From: Mucilaginibacter sp. SG564
GTDB lineage: Bacteria > Bacteroidota > Bacteroidia > Sphingobacteriales > Sphingobacteriaceae
Direction: 5' to 3'
DNA: 64,000 nucleotides
NCBI RefSeq assembly: GCF_013149275.1
Contig: NZ_JABGNA010000001.1
Location: 124,001-188,000 of the forward strand
Of the stretch, positions 42,903 through 50,894 are shown in pieces. The position numbers and the translations under genes were made by a program. The notes under the pieces are model-generated. The model saw only the letters and a program-made list of their open reading frames with translations. It made no database searches and was not told the origin of the DNA. The stretch's first letter is position 1; each line of letters starts with the position of its first letter.

Positions 42903-43517
42903 ATGCTTTTTGACGATACTTATAAAACTATAGAACAGCCAACTGAAGGTATATTCCGCGACCGGGGCAGCAAATTCCTGGCTTATGCCTATCCAATCAA
43001 CTCAGAGAATGATATTAAGGGAATTATCACCAATTTGAAGGCTGAACATCCCAAAGCCAATCACCATTGCTGGGCCATGCGCTTGAGTATTGATAGGGGA
43101 GTGTTCAGGGTTAATGATGATGGCGAGCCCTCCGGTACCGCCGGTCGGCCGATACTCAATACACTACTGTCGCACGATTTGACCAACTTAATAGTTGTGG
43201 TAGTACGTTATTTTGGCGGTACCTTACTGGGTGTTCCCGGTTTGATCAATGCTTACAAAGTAGCAACAGAAGAAGCTCTGAACCAGGCGACCATCATCCA
43301 TAAAACCGTTAACGATATATATACCATCAGCTTTGATTACCTGCAGATGAACGACGTAATGCGTGTTATTAAAGACGATAACCTGGCCATTCTCCATCAG
43401 CAATTTGACAATGATTGCCGCATACAGGTTTCCATCCGCAAAACCCAGGTGGAGCAAACCCTGTTTAAGATCAGCAAGGTAAGTGGCGCCGTGGCGAAAT
43501 ATGATCACAGTTTGTAA
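42903..43517 (+). CDS. YigZ/IMPACT family protein
   Basis: The protein has 204 residues from the ATG at 42903; an upstream TTG start would encode the word array and is rejected. The N-terminal UPF0029/Impact domain has DRGSKFLAYAYPI, HHCWAMRLS, NDDGEPSGTAGRPIL and VVVRYFGGTLLGVPGLINAYK. A C-terminal DUF1949-type ferredoxin-like domain (about 135-204) follows. The length equals the family norm. Cellular role is unclear; the eukaryotic relative affects Gcn2 signalling. Confidence 0.92.
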   Translation: MLFDDTYKTIEQPTEGIFRDRGSKFLAYAYPINSENDIKGIITNLKAEHPKANHHCWAMRLSIDRGVFRVNDDGEPSGTAGRPILNTLLSHDLTNLIVVVVRYFGGTLLGVPGLINAYKVATEEALNQATIIHKTVNDIYTISFDYLQMNDVMRVIKDDNLAILHQQFDNDCRIQVSIRKTQVEQTLFKISKVSGAVAKYDHSL

Positions 43518-43597
43518 GATGCAAGAGTCAAGAGCCAGGAATCAAGATAAAGGTGTTTTTTTTCTGTCTTGACTCTTGGCTCTTGATTCTTGTCTCT
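43517..43597. repeat. Family A heptad-word hairpin between YigZ and mgtE genes
   Basis: Words AGATGCA, AGAGTCA, AGAGCCA, GGAATCA, AGATAAA run in register from 43517, the last A of the YigZ stop codon. The right arm gives TCTGTCT, TGACTCT, TGGCTCT, TGATTCT, TGTCTCT (43563-43597). The 30-bp arms 43522-43551 and 43563-43592 pair with five mismatches, all transitions, around an 11-nt loop. Confidence 0.87.
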
Positions 43598-43672
43598 GGT
43601 TTAAAAAACAGACTTTCTTTTCCTTACTCTTGGTTCTATAATTCCCGGCATAAATGACTATTTTAGTCGAAT

Positions 43673-45028
43673 ATGCAATCTTTTGAAATCGATAAAACCG
43701 ACCTGCTCCGCATTAAAGCTGCTCTGGAAAGCGATGATGTTGAGTTAGAGAAAGTTCTGCAGGGATACCATGCCTCTGAGATTGCTATTCTGTTTGAAAA
43801 ACTTCCGCAGGAAGCCAAAGAACGCATCATCAATATTCTGCCAACCGACATCGCATCTGAAGTAATTTCGGAAATGGACGAGGAGCATCACCCGGAAGAA
43901 CTGCTGGTGAACCTCGACCCGGATAAGCGTACCGAGATTGTGGAAGAGCTGGATTATGACGATGCTACCGACATTATCTCGCAACTGGATGAGGAGCAGC
44001 AGCATGAGATCCTGAAAGATATTGACCAGGAGGATGCCAGCAGTATCCGCGCCCTGCTCAGTTATGACGAGGATACGGCAGGTGGTTTGATGAACTCCGA
44101 GGTTATCCGGGTAAATATCAACCTGGATAAGAAGGACGCGCTCGACGAGATCATCCATCAATCGGAAGAGATGGAGGAACTATATACTATTTATGTGGTT
44201 GATGACGCGGCTACGCTGAAAGGTATACTCTCCATCAAAAAACTCATTAAAGCTAAAGCCGACGCGCGGATAAGCGATTTGGTGCAAACCACCTTTGTGT
44301 ATGTAAAGGCCGATGTTGACCAGGAGGAAGTGGCCCGTTTAATATCGCAATACAACCTCACCAATATCCCGGTAGTTGATGAACACATGAAACTGCTGGG
44401 CCGCATTACGGTGGATGACATCATCGACGTGATGGAGGAAGAAAATACCGAGGACATCCTGAAAATATCGGGTGTATCTGAGGACGAAGAGCTGAGCGGC
44501 AACTGGAAAGACGCGGTAAAAAGTCGTTTACCCTGGCTGGTTATCAACCTGGGTACGGCGTTCCTGGCGGCATCCATCATCCGTAATTTCGATTCGACGG
44601 TGGCCAAGCTTTCTATTATTTCGGCCTATATGACCATTATCGCGGGTATGGGCGGTAACGCCGCAACACAAGCCCTGGCGGTAACGGTAAGGCGTATTTC
44701 CTTGAACGATCTGAGCGATAAACAGGCCTATAACACCGTGCTGAAAGAGTTTTTGGTAGGGATGATCAATGGCGCGGCAAATGGTTTGATTGTTTTTACG
44801 GTGGCTTTTTTCTATGATGCCAACCCGATGCTGGGCCTGGTACTGTTTTTAGCCATGACAGGTAACCTCATCATAGCCGGTTTAACAGGCGCGTCTATTC
44901 CGCTGATATTAAAGCGGGTAGGGATCGATCCGGCGGTAGCGTCGTCTATAATCATTACCACGTTTACAGATTGCATAGGCTTTTTATTACCGCTTTGGCT
45001 GGCCACAAAGCTTTTGTTACACCACTAG
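43673..45028 (+). CDS. mgtE: Magnesium transporter MgtE
   Basis: The 451-residue Mg2+ channel has a cytoplasmic N domain (about 10-130, acidic superhelix with DEEHHPEELL and DQEDASSIRALLSYDEDTAGGLM), two CBS domains (about 130-255) and five C-terminal helices (about 285-451). The selectivity segment is AGMGGNAATQALAVTVRR and the last helix region GIDPAVASSIIITTFTDCIGF is conserved. The CBS domains sense cytosolic Mg2+ and gate the pore. It has hairpin word arrays on both sides. Confidence 0.95.
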   Translation: MQSFEIDKTDLLRIKAALESDDVELEKVLQGYHASEIAILFEKLPQEAKERIINILPTDIASEVISEMDEEHHPEELLVNLDPDKRTEIVEELDYDDATDIISQLDEEQQHEILKDIDQEDASSIRALLSYDEDTAGGLMNSEVIRVNINLDKKDALDEIIHQSEEMEELYTIYVVDDAATLKGILSIKKLIKAKADARISDLVQTTFVYVKADVDQEEVARLISQYNLTNIPVVDEHMKLLGRITVDDIIDVMEEENTEDILKISGVSEDEELSGNWKDAVKSRLPWLVINLGTAFLAASIIRNFDSTVAKLSIISAYMTIIAGMGGNAATQALAVTVRRISLNDLSDKQAYNTVLKEFLVGMINGAANGLIVFTVAFFYDANPMLGLVLFLAMTGNLIIAGLTGASIPLILKRVGIDPAVASSIIITTFTDCIGFLLPLWLATKLLLHH

Positions 45029-45030
45029 GT

Positions 45031-45180
45031 AATTATTGAATTATTGATTTAGTGATTGGGAGAATGGTCTGATTGTTAGTGAGTTATTAAATTATTAAAG
45101 TTCTGTTAATTCTTTAATTCTGTAAATTCCGATCCAAGACAAATAAATCGCTAAATCACTAATTCACTAAATCACTAATT
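45031..45180. repeat. Family C octad-word hairpin between mgtE and bioB
   Basis: The left arm (45031-45057) and right arm (45154-45180) match over 27 bp with four mismatches. The right arm reads ATAAATCG, CTAAATCA, CTAATTCA, CTAAATCA, CTAATT in 8-nt register from 45143. It starts 2 nt after the mgtE stop codon and ends just before the bioB promoter box. Confidence 0.82.
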
Positions 45181-45184
45181 ATTT

Positions 45185-45192
45185 TAAATTTG
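45185..45192 (+). promoter_or_regulatory. -7 box TAAATTTG of bioB
   Basis: A perfect TAnnTTTG box lies 22 nt before the bioB ATG and directly after the family C right arm, so bioB can be transcribed independently of mgtE. Confidence 0.45.
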
Positions 45193-45214
45193 ACCCATCA
45201 AAATCATAACAGAA

Positions 45215-46219
45215 ATGACCGAGGTAAGATACAACTGGACTAAAGAAGAAATCGCTGAAATATACCATACCCCACTGCTTGACCTTGTTTACAAGGCCGC
45301 AACCATACACCGTGAAAATAAGGACTACGCCGAAGTGCAGATCAGCTCGCTGATCTCGATAAAAACCGGTGGCTGTTCTGAAGATTGCGCATATTGTCCG
45401 CAAGCAGCGCGTTACAATACCGGTGTTAATGTGCATGCCATTATGCCTAAGGATGAAGTGATTGCCGCGGCCGAAAAAGCCAAAGCCGGTGGTGCTTCAC
45501 GCTTATGCATGGGTGCTGCCTGGCGCGAGGTACGCGATAACCGCGACTTTGACAAGGTGATAGATATGGTAAAAGCCGTGAATGCCCTGGATATGGAAGT
45601 TTGTTGTACCCTGGGTATGCTTACCGAAAGCCAGGCGCAACGTTTGGCCGATGCGGGCCTGTATGCCTACAACCACAACCTGGATACTTCTGAGGAAGAT
45701 TATAAGCGTATCATCACCACCCGTACCTATGATGAGCGCCTGCAAACATTGGAGCATGTGCGTAAAGCAAAAATTACTGTGTGCAGCGGTGGCATTATCG
45801 GCCTGGGCGAAACGGTGGAAGATCGTATATCGATGTTGAAAACATTGTCAAACCTGCCTAAGCATCCGGAGTCAGTGCCAATCAACGCATTGGTGCCTGT
45901 ACAAGGTACGCCACTGGCCGATCAGCCAAGGGTATCTGTTTGGGATATGGTACGTATGATAGCTACCACCCGTATCATTATGCCAAAAACGGTAGTACGC
46001 CTGTCAGCAGGCCGTACAGAAATGAGCGTAGTTGAACAGGCTTTCTGCTTTATGGCTGGTGCCAACTCTATTTTTGCCGGTGAGAAATTATTGACCACAC
46101 CAAACCCATCATTTGATACCGATATGGCTATGTTTGAATTGCTGGGCTTGTCGCCACGTAAGGCATTCAAAAACGGCCGTCCTAATGCGGTTAAAGAAGA
46201 GGTTGAAGTAGCAGGGTAA
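45215..46219 (+). CDS. bioB: Biotin synthase
   Basis: The 334-residue radical-SAM enzyme inserts sulfur into dethiobiotin. The [4Fe-4S] motif is TGGCSEDCAYCPQAARY (CxxxCxxC), and the [2Fe-2S] auxiliary ligands include the Cys in RLCMGAAWRE and VCCTLGML. ICSGGIIGLGE is represented by VCSGGIIGLGETVEDRI, and LSAGRTEM is intact. Length is normal. No other bio gene is adjacent. A strong terminator follows 21 nt after the stop codon. Confidence 0.97.
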   Translation: MTEVRYNWTKEEIAEIYHTPLLDLVYKAATIHRENKDYAEVQISSLISIKTGGCSEDCAYCPQAARYNTGVNVHAIMPKDEVIAAAEKAKAGGASRLCMGAAWREVRDNRDFDKVIDMVKAVNALDMEVCCTLGMLTESQAQRLADAGLYAYNHNLDTSEEDYKRIITTRTYDERLQTLEHVRKAKITVCSGGIIGLGETVEDRISMLKTLSNLPKHPESVPINALVPVQGTPLADQPRVSVWDMVRMIATTRIIMPKTVVRLSAGRTEMSVVEQAFCFMAGANSIFAGEKLLTTPNPSFDTDMAMFELLGLSPRKAFKNGRPNAVKEEVEVAG

Positions 46220-46240
46220 GTCCTGTTATTCAAATACCAT

Positions 46241-46282
46241 AAAAGAGAAAGAGCCGCAATTTGCGGCTCTTTCTCTTTTTAT
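46241..46282 (+). terminator. Terminator of bioB
   Basis: AAAAGAGAAAGAGCCGCAA (46241-46259) pairs perfectly with TTGCGGCTCTTTCTCTTTT (46261-46279), followed by T and A residues. Confidence 0.85.
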
Positions 46283-46290
46283 AAATAAAG

Positions 46291-46375
46291 CGTCATTGCG
46301 AGCGCAGCGTGGCAATCCCTAATTAGCAGAGCCGCTCCGTATGTCGGGGATTGCCACGCTGCGCTCGCAATGACG
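46291..46375. repeat. Family D-like inverted repeat (GTCATTGCGAGCGCAGCG type)
   Basis: Two perfect 29-bp arms, 46291-46319 and 46347-46375, around a 27-nt loop. It lies between the bioB terminator and the convergent YajQ gene. It is related to, but distinct from, the GTCATTCTGA copies at 15347 and 31441. Confidence 0.88.
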
Positions 46376-46404
46376 TTCAAGTAATATTGGAATAGGAGCG
46401 GGTA

Positions 46405-46896
46405 TTAGTCCCTCATATTAATATACTGCAATGGCTGACCGAAATTATCACCACGGCAAAGGCTGATCACCGCCTGCAGATCGTCAATTTTTTTACCTTG
46501 CACACGCACCTGGTCGTCCATAATAGATGCTTGTACTTTAAGGCCGCTGTCTTTGATCTTTTTAACAATCTTTTTGGCTGTTTCTTTATCGATGCCTTCT
46601 TTCACTTTAATTTCCTTTCGGATCATGTTACCCGATGCATATTGTTCTTTACCAAAATCAAGGGCATTGGAGTCTAGATGTTGTTTCACCATACGGCTGA
46701 TGATGGAATCCTGGATAGCTTTTAAACGCATATCATTTTCGGTAACAATGGTGATCTCGTTGGTTTTTTTATCCAGGTCGATGGTGCTTTTCGAGTCGTT
46801 AAAATCGTAACGGTTCAAAATTTCTTTTTTTGCGGTATTGATCGCGTTATCAAGCGTTTGTCCGTCTATCTTGCTTACTATATCAAATGTGGGCAT
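46405..46896 (-). CDS. YajQ family cyclic-di-GMP-binding-like protein
   Basis: The 163-residue protein matches YajQ (DUF520) end to end: MPTFDIVSKIDGQTLDNAIN at the start, NEITIVTENDMRLKAIQDSI in the middle, and KIKDSGLKVQASIMDDQVRVQGKKIDDLQAVI near the end. YajQ proteins have two ferredoxin-like domains and bind nucleotides; some bind cyclic di-GMP and act as regulators or RNA-binding chaperones. It is monocistronic with its own -7 box. Confidence 0.94.
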   Translation of the reverse strand: MPTFDIVSKIDGQTLDNAINTAKKEILNRYDFNDSKSTIDLDKKTNEITIVTENDMRLKAIQDSIISRMVKQHLDSNALDFGKEQYASGNMIRKEIKVKEGIDKETAKKIVKKIKDSGLKVQASIMDDQVRVQGKKIDDLQAVISLCRGDNFGQPLQYINMRD

Positions 46897-46927
46897 AAGT
46901 AAATGTTTTTAGTTTTATAAGTGTGCA

Positions 46928-46935
46928 CAAAACTA
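46928..46935 (-). promoter_or_regulatory. -7 box TAGTTTTG of the YajQ gene
   Basis: A perfect TAnnTTTG box on the minus strand, 31 nt before the ATG at 46896. Confidence 0.42.
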
Positions 46936-46940
46936 AGTAA

Positions 46941-47117
46941 TTTATAGTTTATAGTGTATAGTTGTTGGTTTATGGATGATAGATCATGGTTCATTGTTAA
47001 GAATCAATAGTGTATTGAATTTGCCAATCTTTATGGTTAATATACAGCAATAAACTATGCTCCATCATCTATGAACCATGAATTACCACCTATGAACAGT
47101 ACCCCATGAACTATGTG
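46941..47117. repeat. TTYATRG heptad-word element in the 313-bp spacer 46897-47209
   Basis: The left arm is eight words in unbroken 7-nt register from 46941 (TTTATAG, TTTATAG, TGTATAG, TTGTTGG, TTTATGG, ATGATAG, ATCATGG, TTCATTG). The right arm is ten reverse-complement words from 47048 (CAATAAA, CTATGCT, CCATCAT, CTATGAA, CCATGAA, TTACCAC, CTATGAA, CAGTACC, CCATGAA, CTATGTG). A 51-nt loop separates them. The rest of the spacer holds the YajQ promoter and AT-rich sequence before ppk1. Confidence 0.85.
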
Positions 47118-47209
47118 TGAATAAAAACTCGTTAAATACTAATGAGTTAATATTAAGTTAACAAATAAATAAGCAGTTTTGTAAAAGTGAGCCCCAGGGG
47201 GCAATTTAT

Positions 47210-49255
47210 ATGGATAAACAGGTTCCCTTAATAAACAGAGAGATAAGTTGGTTATATTTTAACGATAGGGTTTTGCAGGAAGCTGCCGACCCAACTGTTC
47301 CGCTAATTGAACGGGTAAGGTTTTTAGCCATATTTTCATCCAATCTTGACGAATTTTATCGTGTACGGGTAGCTACCATGAGCCGCCTGGCCAACCTGAA
47401 TGAAAAATCGAAGGAAATACTGGGGTATAATCCCAAAAAGATCCTCAACCAGATCAAAAACCTGGTTGTAAAGCAGGAGCGCAAGTTCAATAACCTTTAT
47501 GAAAACATCATTGTAAAGGAGCTCGCCGAAGAAAAGATCTTTTTGCTGAACGATAAACAGCTTAACGTAACCCGCGGCGCCTTCGTCAAAACCTATTTCA
47601 GGGAAAAGCTATTGGCAACGTTGGTGCCCATTATGCTGGATGATACCATGCCGCTACCCGAGCTGCGCGACAGGGCCATTTACTTTTTTGTAAAACTAAC
47701 CAAGAACAATAAAACCAGGTTTGCCCTTATCGAGTTCCCGGATAACCTATCAAGGTTTGTAACCCTGCCCGAAACCAACAATCTGAAGTTTATTATCCTG
47801 CTGGATGATATCATCAGGTACAGTTTGGAAGACATATTCTTCATTTTTAACCACGATACTATCGAGGCTTATTCCTTACAGCTCACCCGTGATGCCGAGC
47901 TCGACCTGGATAAGGAAGTAAGTGAAAAATTCATCGATTCGCTGGCTAAAAGCCTGCAAAAACGCAAAAAGGGTAAGCCCATGCGTTTGCTGTATGATAG
48001 CGAAATGCCGTTGGATATGTTAAAATATCTGGTGAACAGGATGGGGCTGCACGGCGAAAGTTTAATACCCGGCAACAGGTATCATAACTTTAAAAATTTT
48101 ATCTCGTTCCCTAACGTAGGCCGGCCCGAGCTGGAATATCCTAAGTATCCACCTTTACCTGTTGGTGATATCTCATTTGGTAAAAGTTTGATTGGTTTGA
48201 TCGCCAAGCGCGATTACCTGGTGAGCACACCTTACCAGTCATATGATTATATCGTCCATTTTTTACGCGAAGCGGCTATTGACCCCAAAGTACGGGAAAT
48301 TAGCATCGCGGTATACCGTTTGGCCGAAAACTCGCAGGTGATACACGCCCTTATCAACGCGGCCAAAAATGGCAAAAAGGTGAACTGCCTTGTAGAGCTT
48401 CGGGCGCGGTTTGATGAGCAGAACAACATTTTCTGGAGCAACAGGCTCGAAGAAGAGGGCGTTAATGTATTGTACGGCGTGGCTGGCTACAAAGTGCACT
48501 CCAAAATATGTTTGATTACCCGTATCGAAAAACGAAAACTGGCTTATTACGCTTGTCTGTCAACCGGTAATTTCAACGAGAAAACAGCACGTATCTATGC
48601 CGATCACACACTTTTTACGGCCAATCCAAAAATCACAGGCGATCTGGTAGTAGTGTTCAAGGCTTTATATAAAAACGCGTTGCCAAAAGGGCTTAAAAAT
48701 CTGATCGTATCGCCCATTGATTCCCGGCCGGCTATTTATAAGCTGATCGATAACGAGATCAAGAATGCCAAGGCTGGTAAAAAGGCATACATGATACTAA
48801 AAATGAACAGCCTCGCCGATGAGGATTTGATCAATAAACTGTACCAGGCCAGCAATGCCGGTGTTAAGATCAGGATGATCGTTAGGGGGATGTGTTGCCT
48901 GATACCTGGCGTAAAAGGGTATAGTGACAATATCGAGGTGATCAGTATTGTTGATAAATACCTGGAGCATGCCCGGGTGCATATTTATTGCAATGGAGGC
49001 AGCGAGTTGCTGTACCTGACATCGGCCGATTTTATGAGCCGTAACATTGATAACCGTATTGAGGTAGGTTTCCCGGTGTATGATGAACAATTGCGCAAAG
49101 AGATCAGGGATATTATTGATATCCAGTTACATGATAATACTAAGGCCCGAGAAATAAACAGCCATAATAACAACAAGTACCACAAAACTCACTCCGCCGA
49201 GTCGCATCGTGCGCAGATTGAAATATATAATTATCTGAAAGCTAAAAATAAATAA
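47210..49255 (+). CDS. ppk1: Polyphosphate kinase 1
   Basis: The 681-residue PPK1 makes polyphosphate from ATP. The N-domain opens with LINREISWLYFNDRVLQEA, the head domain spans about 110-310, and the catalytic C-domains contain RFDEQNNIFWSNRLEEEGVNVLYGVAGYKVHSK with the phospho-histidine H430, followed by STGNFNEKTARIYADHTLF. Length and motifs are standard. It is 4 bp upstream of the exopolyphosphatase gene, so synthesis and breakdown of polyphosphate are encoded together. Confidence 0.97.
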   Translation: MDKQVPLINREISWLYFNDRVLQEAADPTVPLIERVRFLAIFSSNLDEFYRVRVATMSRLANLNEKSKEILGYNPKKILNQIKNLVVKQERKFNNLYENIIVKELAEEKIFLLNDKQLNVTRGAFVKTYFREKLLATLVPIMLDDTMPLPELRDRAIYFFVKLTKNNKTRFALIEFPDNLSRFVTLPETNNLKFIILLDDIIRYSLEDIFFIFNHDTIEAYSLQLTRDAELDLDKEVSEKFIDSLAKSLQKRKKGKPMRLLYDSEMPLDMLKYLVNRMGLHGESLIPGNRYHNFKNFISFPNVGRPELEYPKYPPLPVGDISFGKSLIGLIAKRDYLVSTPYQSYDYIVHFLREAAIDPKVREISIAVYRLAENSQVIHALINAAKNGKKVNCLVELRARFDEQNNIFWSNRLEEEGVNVLYGVAGYKVHSKICLITRIEKRKLAYYACLSTGNFNEKTARIYADHTLFTANPKITGDLVVVFKALYKNALPKGLKNLIVSPIDSRPAIYKLIDNEIKNAKAGKKAYMILKMNSLADEDLINKLYQASNAGVKIRMIVRGMCCLIPGVKGYSDNIEVISIVDKYLEHARVHIYCNGGSELLYLTSADFMSRNIDNRIEVGFPVYDEQLRKEIRDIIDIQLHDNTKAREINSHNNNKYHKTHSAESHRAQIEIYNYLKAKNK

Positions 49256-49259
49256 CAAA

Positions 49260-50135
49260 TTGAGATACGCCGCTATAGACATAGGTTCAAACGCAGTAAG
49301 GCTGCTGATTGCTGATATTATTGAAAACAATGGTTCGGTTTCTTTTAAAAAGAATACGCTGATCAGGGTGCCTTTGCGCCTGGGCGATGACGCGTTTATA
49401 CAGCACCATATTTCTGAACGTAAAACCAATGATCTTTTAAAGGCGATGCAGGCCTTCCGCAACCTGATGGATGTGTATAAGGTGACCGATTACCTGGCCT
49501 ACGCCACATCGGCTATGCGTGAGGCCGAGAATGGAGAGGAGGTGGCTAAACTCATCAAACAGGAAGCAAATATCGATCTGGAAATCATCCATGGCTCGAA
49601 AGAAGCCAAAGTGATTTACGCAAGTCATGTTGATCAAAACATCGATAAAAGTAAAAACTACCTTTATATCGATGTAGGCGGTGGTAGTACCGAGCTTTCC
49701 TTGTTTTCTACAGGACAGCTCATGGCATCCAAATCGTTCAACATCGGTACCATCCGGATACTCGATAACCAGGATACCGAAGAAACCTGGAACGAGATGA
49801 AAGATTTTATACGTGAGCATACCCGTGGTTTTAAACAATTGTCAGGTATTGGCACCGGTGGTAACATCAACAAGCTATATAAACTCTCCGAAGAAGAGAA
49901 CGAAGCACCACTGAGCTTTAATAAGCTTCGCCAGCTATATACTTATCTTACGTCCTTCTCCCTTAAAGACCGCATCAACGTGCTGGGCCTTAATCAGGAC
50001 CGCGCCGATGTAATTATACCCGCCTGCGAAATATATCTTACCGTGATGAAAAATGCCGGTATTAAGAGTATTTATGTGCCCAGAGTAGGTATGGTTGATG
50101 GTATTATTCAATTACTTATCGAGAAGAATTTATAA
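49260..50135 (+). CDS. Exopolyphosphatase/GppA-type phosphatase, short form
   Basis: The 291-residue member of the Ppx/GppA family (ASKHA fold) has YAAIDIGSNAVRLLI at the start, DYLAYATSAMREAENG, and the phosphate loop LYIDVGGGSTELSLF followed by LSGIGTGGNINKLYK. It carries only the two core domains and lacks the C-terminal HD-type extension of the E. coli enzyme. The start is a TTG, 4 nt after the ppk1 stop codon. It should remove terminal phosphates from polyphosphate and possibly act on pppGpp. Confidence 0.92.
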   Translation: MRYAAIDIGSNAVRLLIADIIENNGSVSFKKNTLIRVPLRLGDDAFIQHHISERKTNDLLKAMQAFRNLMDVYKVTDYLAYATSAMREAENGEEVAKLIKQEANIDLEIIHGSKEAKVIYASHVDQNIDKSKNYLYIDVGGGSTELSLFSTGQLMASKSFNIGTIRILDNQDTEETWNEMKDFIREHTRGFKQLSGIGTGGNINKLYKLSEEENEAPLSFNKLRQLYTYLTSFSLKDRINVLGLNQDRADVIIPACEIYLTVMKNAGIKSIYVPRVGMVDGIIQLLIEKNL

Positions 50136-50163
50136 AAACTTAACGTAAAATTATTTTTACAAA

Positions 50164-50198
50164 TTTGTTTAGTAATTTAAAAACTCTTATTATATTTG
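50164..50198 (+). promoter_or_regulatory. Promoter of a putative small RNA (TTTG, 23 nt, TATATTTG)
   Basis: TTTG at 50164-50167 and TATATTTG at 50191-50198 match the Bacteroidota -33 and -7 elements, with a 23-nt spacer (slightly longer than usual). Transcription would start at about 50203. Confidence 0.5.
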
Positions 50199-50202
50199 TA
50201 GT

Positions 50203-50269
50203 GCCCTCTCAAGGGCATGTTTTTCATAGGTAGATGTAGGGTCGGGTACTTGTTATTCGACCCTTTTTT
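50203..50269 (+). ncRNA. Putative short RNA between ppx and ubiX
   Basis: Downstream of the promoter at 50164-50198, about 65 nt contain two hairpins. The first is TGCCCT/AGGGCA (50202-50207 with 50212-50217) around CTCA, followed by TGTTTTT. The second is AGGGTCG/CGACCCT (50238-50244 with 50258-50264), followed by TTTTTA, a typical intrinsic terminator. ubiX has its own -7 box after it. No start codon and frame of useful length fit inside. It could be a standalone small RNA or simply the ppx terminator region plus a leader. Confidence 0.4.
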
Positions 50270-50276
50270 ATGCCCG

Positions 50277-50284
50277 TAACTTTG
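50277..50284 (+). promoter_or_regulatory. -7 box TAACTTTG of ubiX
   Basis: A perfect TAnnTTTG box lies 31 nt before the ubiX ATG and just after the upstream terminator. Confidence 0.45.
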
Positions 50285-50315
50285 GTAAGTTTGCGTTGTT
50301 GATGAAGGATTAATT

Positions 50316-50882
50316 ATGAAGAAGAAGATCGTAGTTGCCATTACGGGTGCCAGCGGCGCAATTTACGCCCGCCTTTTGTTAGAAAAGCTAAGCCAGCTAA
50401 AAGACCAGATACAAGAAGTAGCCGTTGTGATGTCTGATAATGCCAAGGATGTTTGGCGTTTTGAGCTCGATAACGAGGATTTTAGCCAGTACGACTATCA
50501 CTTTTACACCAAGAATGACTTTATGGCCCCCTTTGCCTCCGGATCGGCAAGGTTTGATACCATGGTTGTGGTTCCCTGCTCTATGGGCACGCTGGGCCGT
50601 ATAGCTGCTGGGATCTCTGATGATCTGATCACCCGCGCCGCCGATGTGATACTTAAGGAGCGCCGCAAACTCATTCTGGTAGCCCGCGATACCCCTTTAA
50701 ACCTTATCCAAATCCGCAATATGGAAACGGTGACCGAAGCGGGTGGCATAATTTGCCCGGCCATTCCTTCATATTACAGCAAACCCAAAACCATCGAAGA
50801 GCTGGCCATGACGGTAATAAACCGCGTCATTGACCTCATCGGCCTGGATAACGAAAGTTACCGCTGGAATGAAGGACAATAA
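50316..50882 (+). CDS. ubiX: Flavin prenyltransferase UbiX
   Basis: The 188-residue flavoprotein makes prenylated FMN, the cofactor of UbiD-type decarboxylases. The FMN-binding start is VVAITGASGAIYARLLLEKL, followed by PFASGSARFDTMVVVPCSMGTLGRIAAGISDDLITRAADV and RKLILVARDTPLNLIQIRNM, all conserved in UbiX/Pad1. Length is normal. No ubiD partner is in the window. It faces the convergent EamA gene with only a 12-bp spacer and no hairpin. Confidence 0.95.
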   Translation: MKKKIVVAITGASGAIYARLLLEKLSQLKDQIQEVAVVMSDNAKDVWRFELDNEDFSQYDYHFYTKNDFMAPFASGSARFDTMVVVPCSMGTLGRIAAGISDDLITRAADVILKERRKLILVARDTPLNLIQIRNMETVTEAGGIICPAIPSYYSKPKTIEELAMTVINRVIDLIGLDNESYRWNEGQ

Positions 50883-50894
50883 TAACTGTGATTA

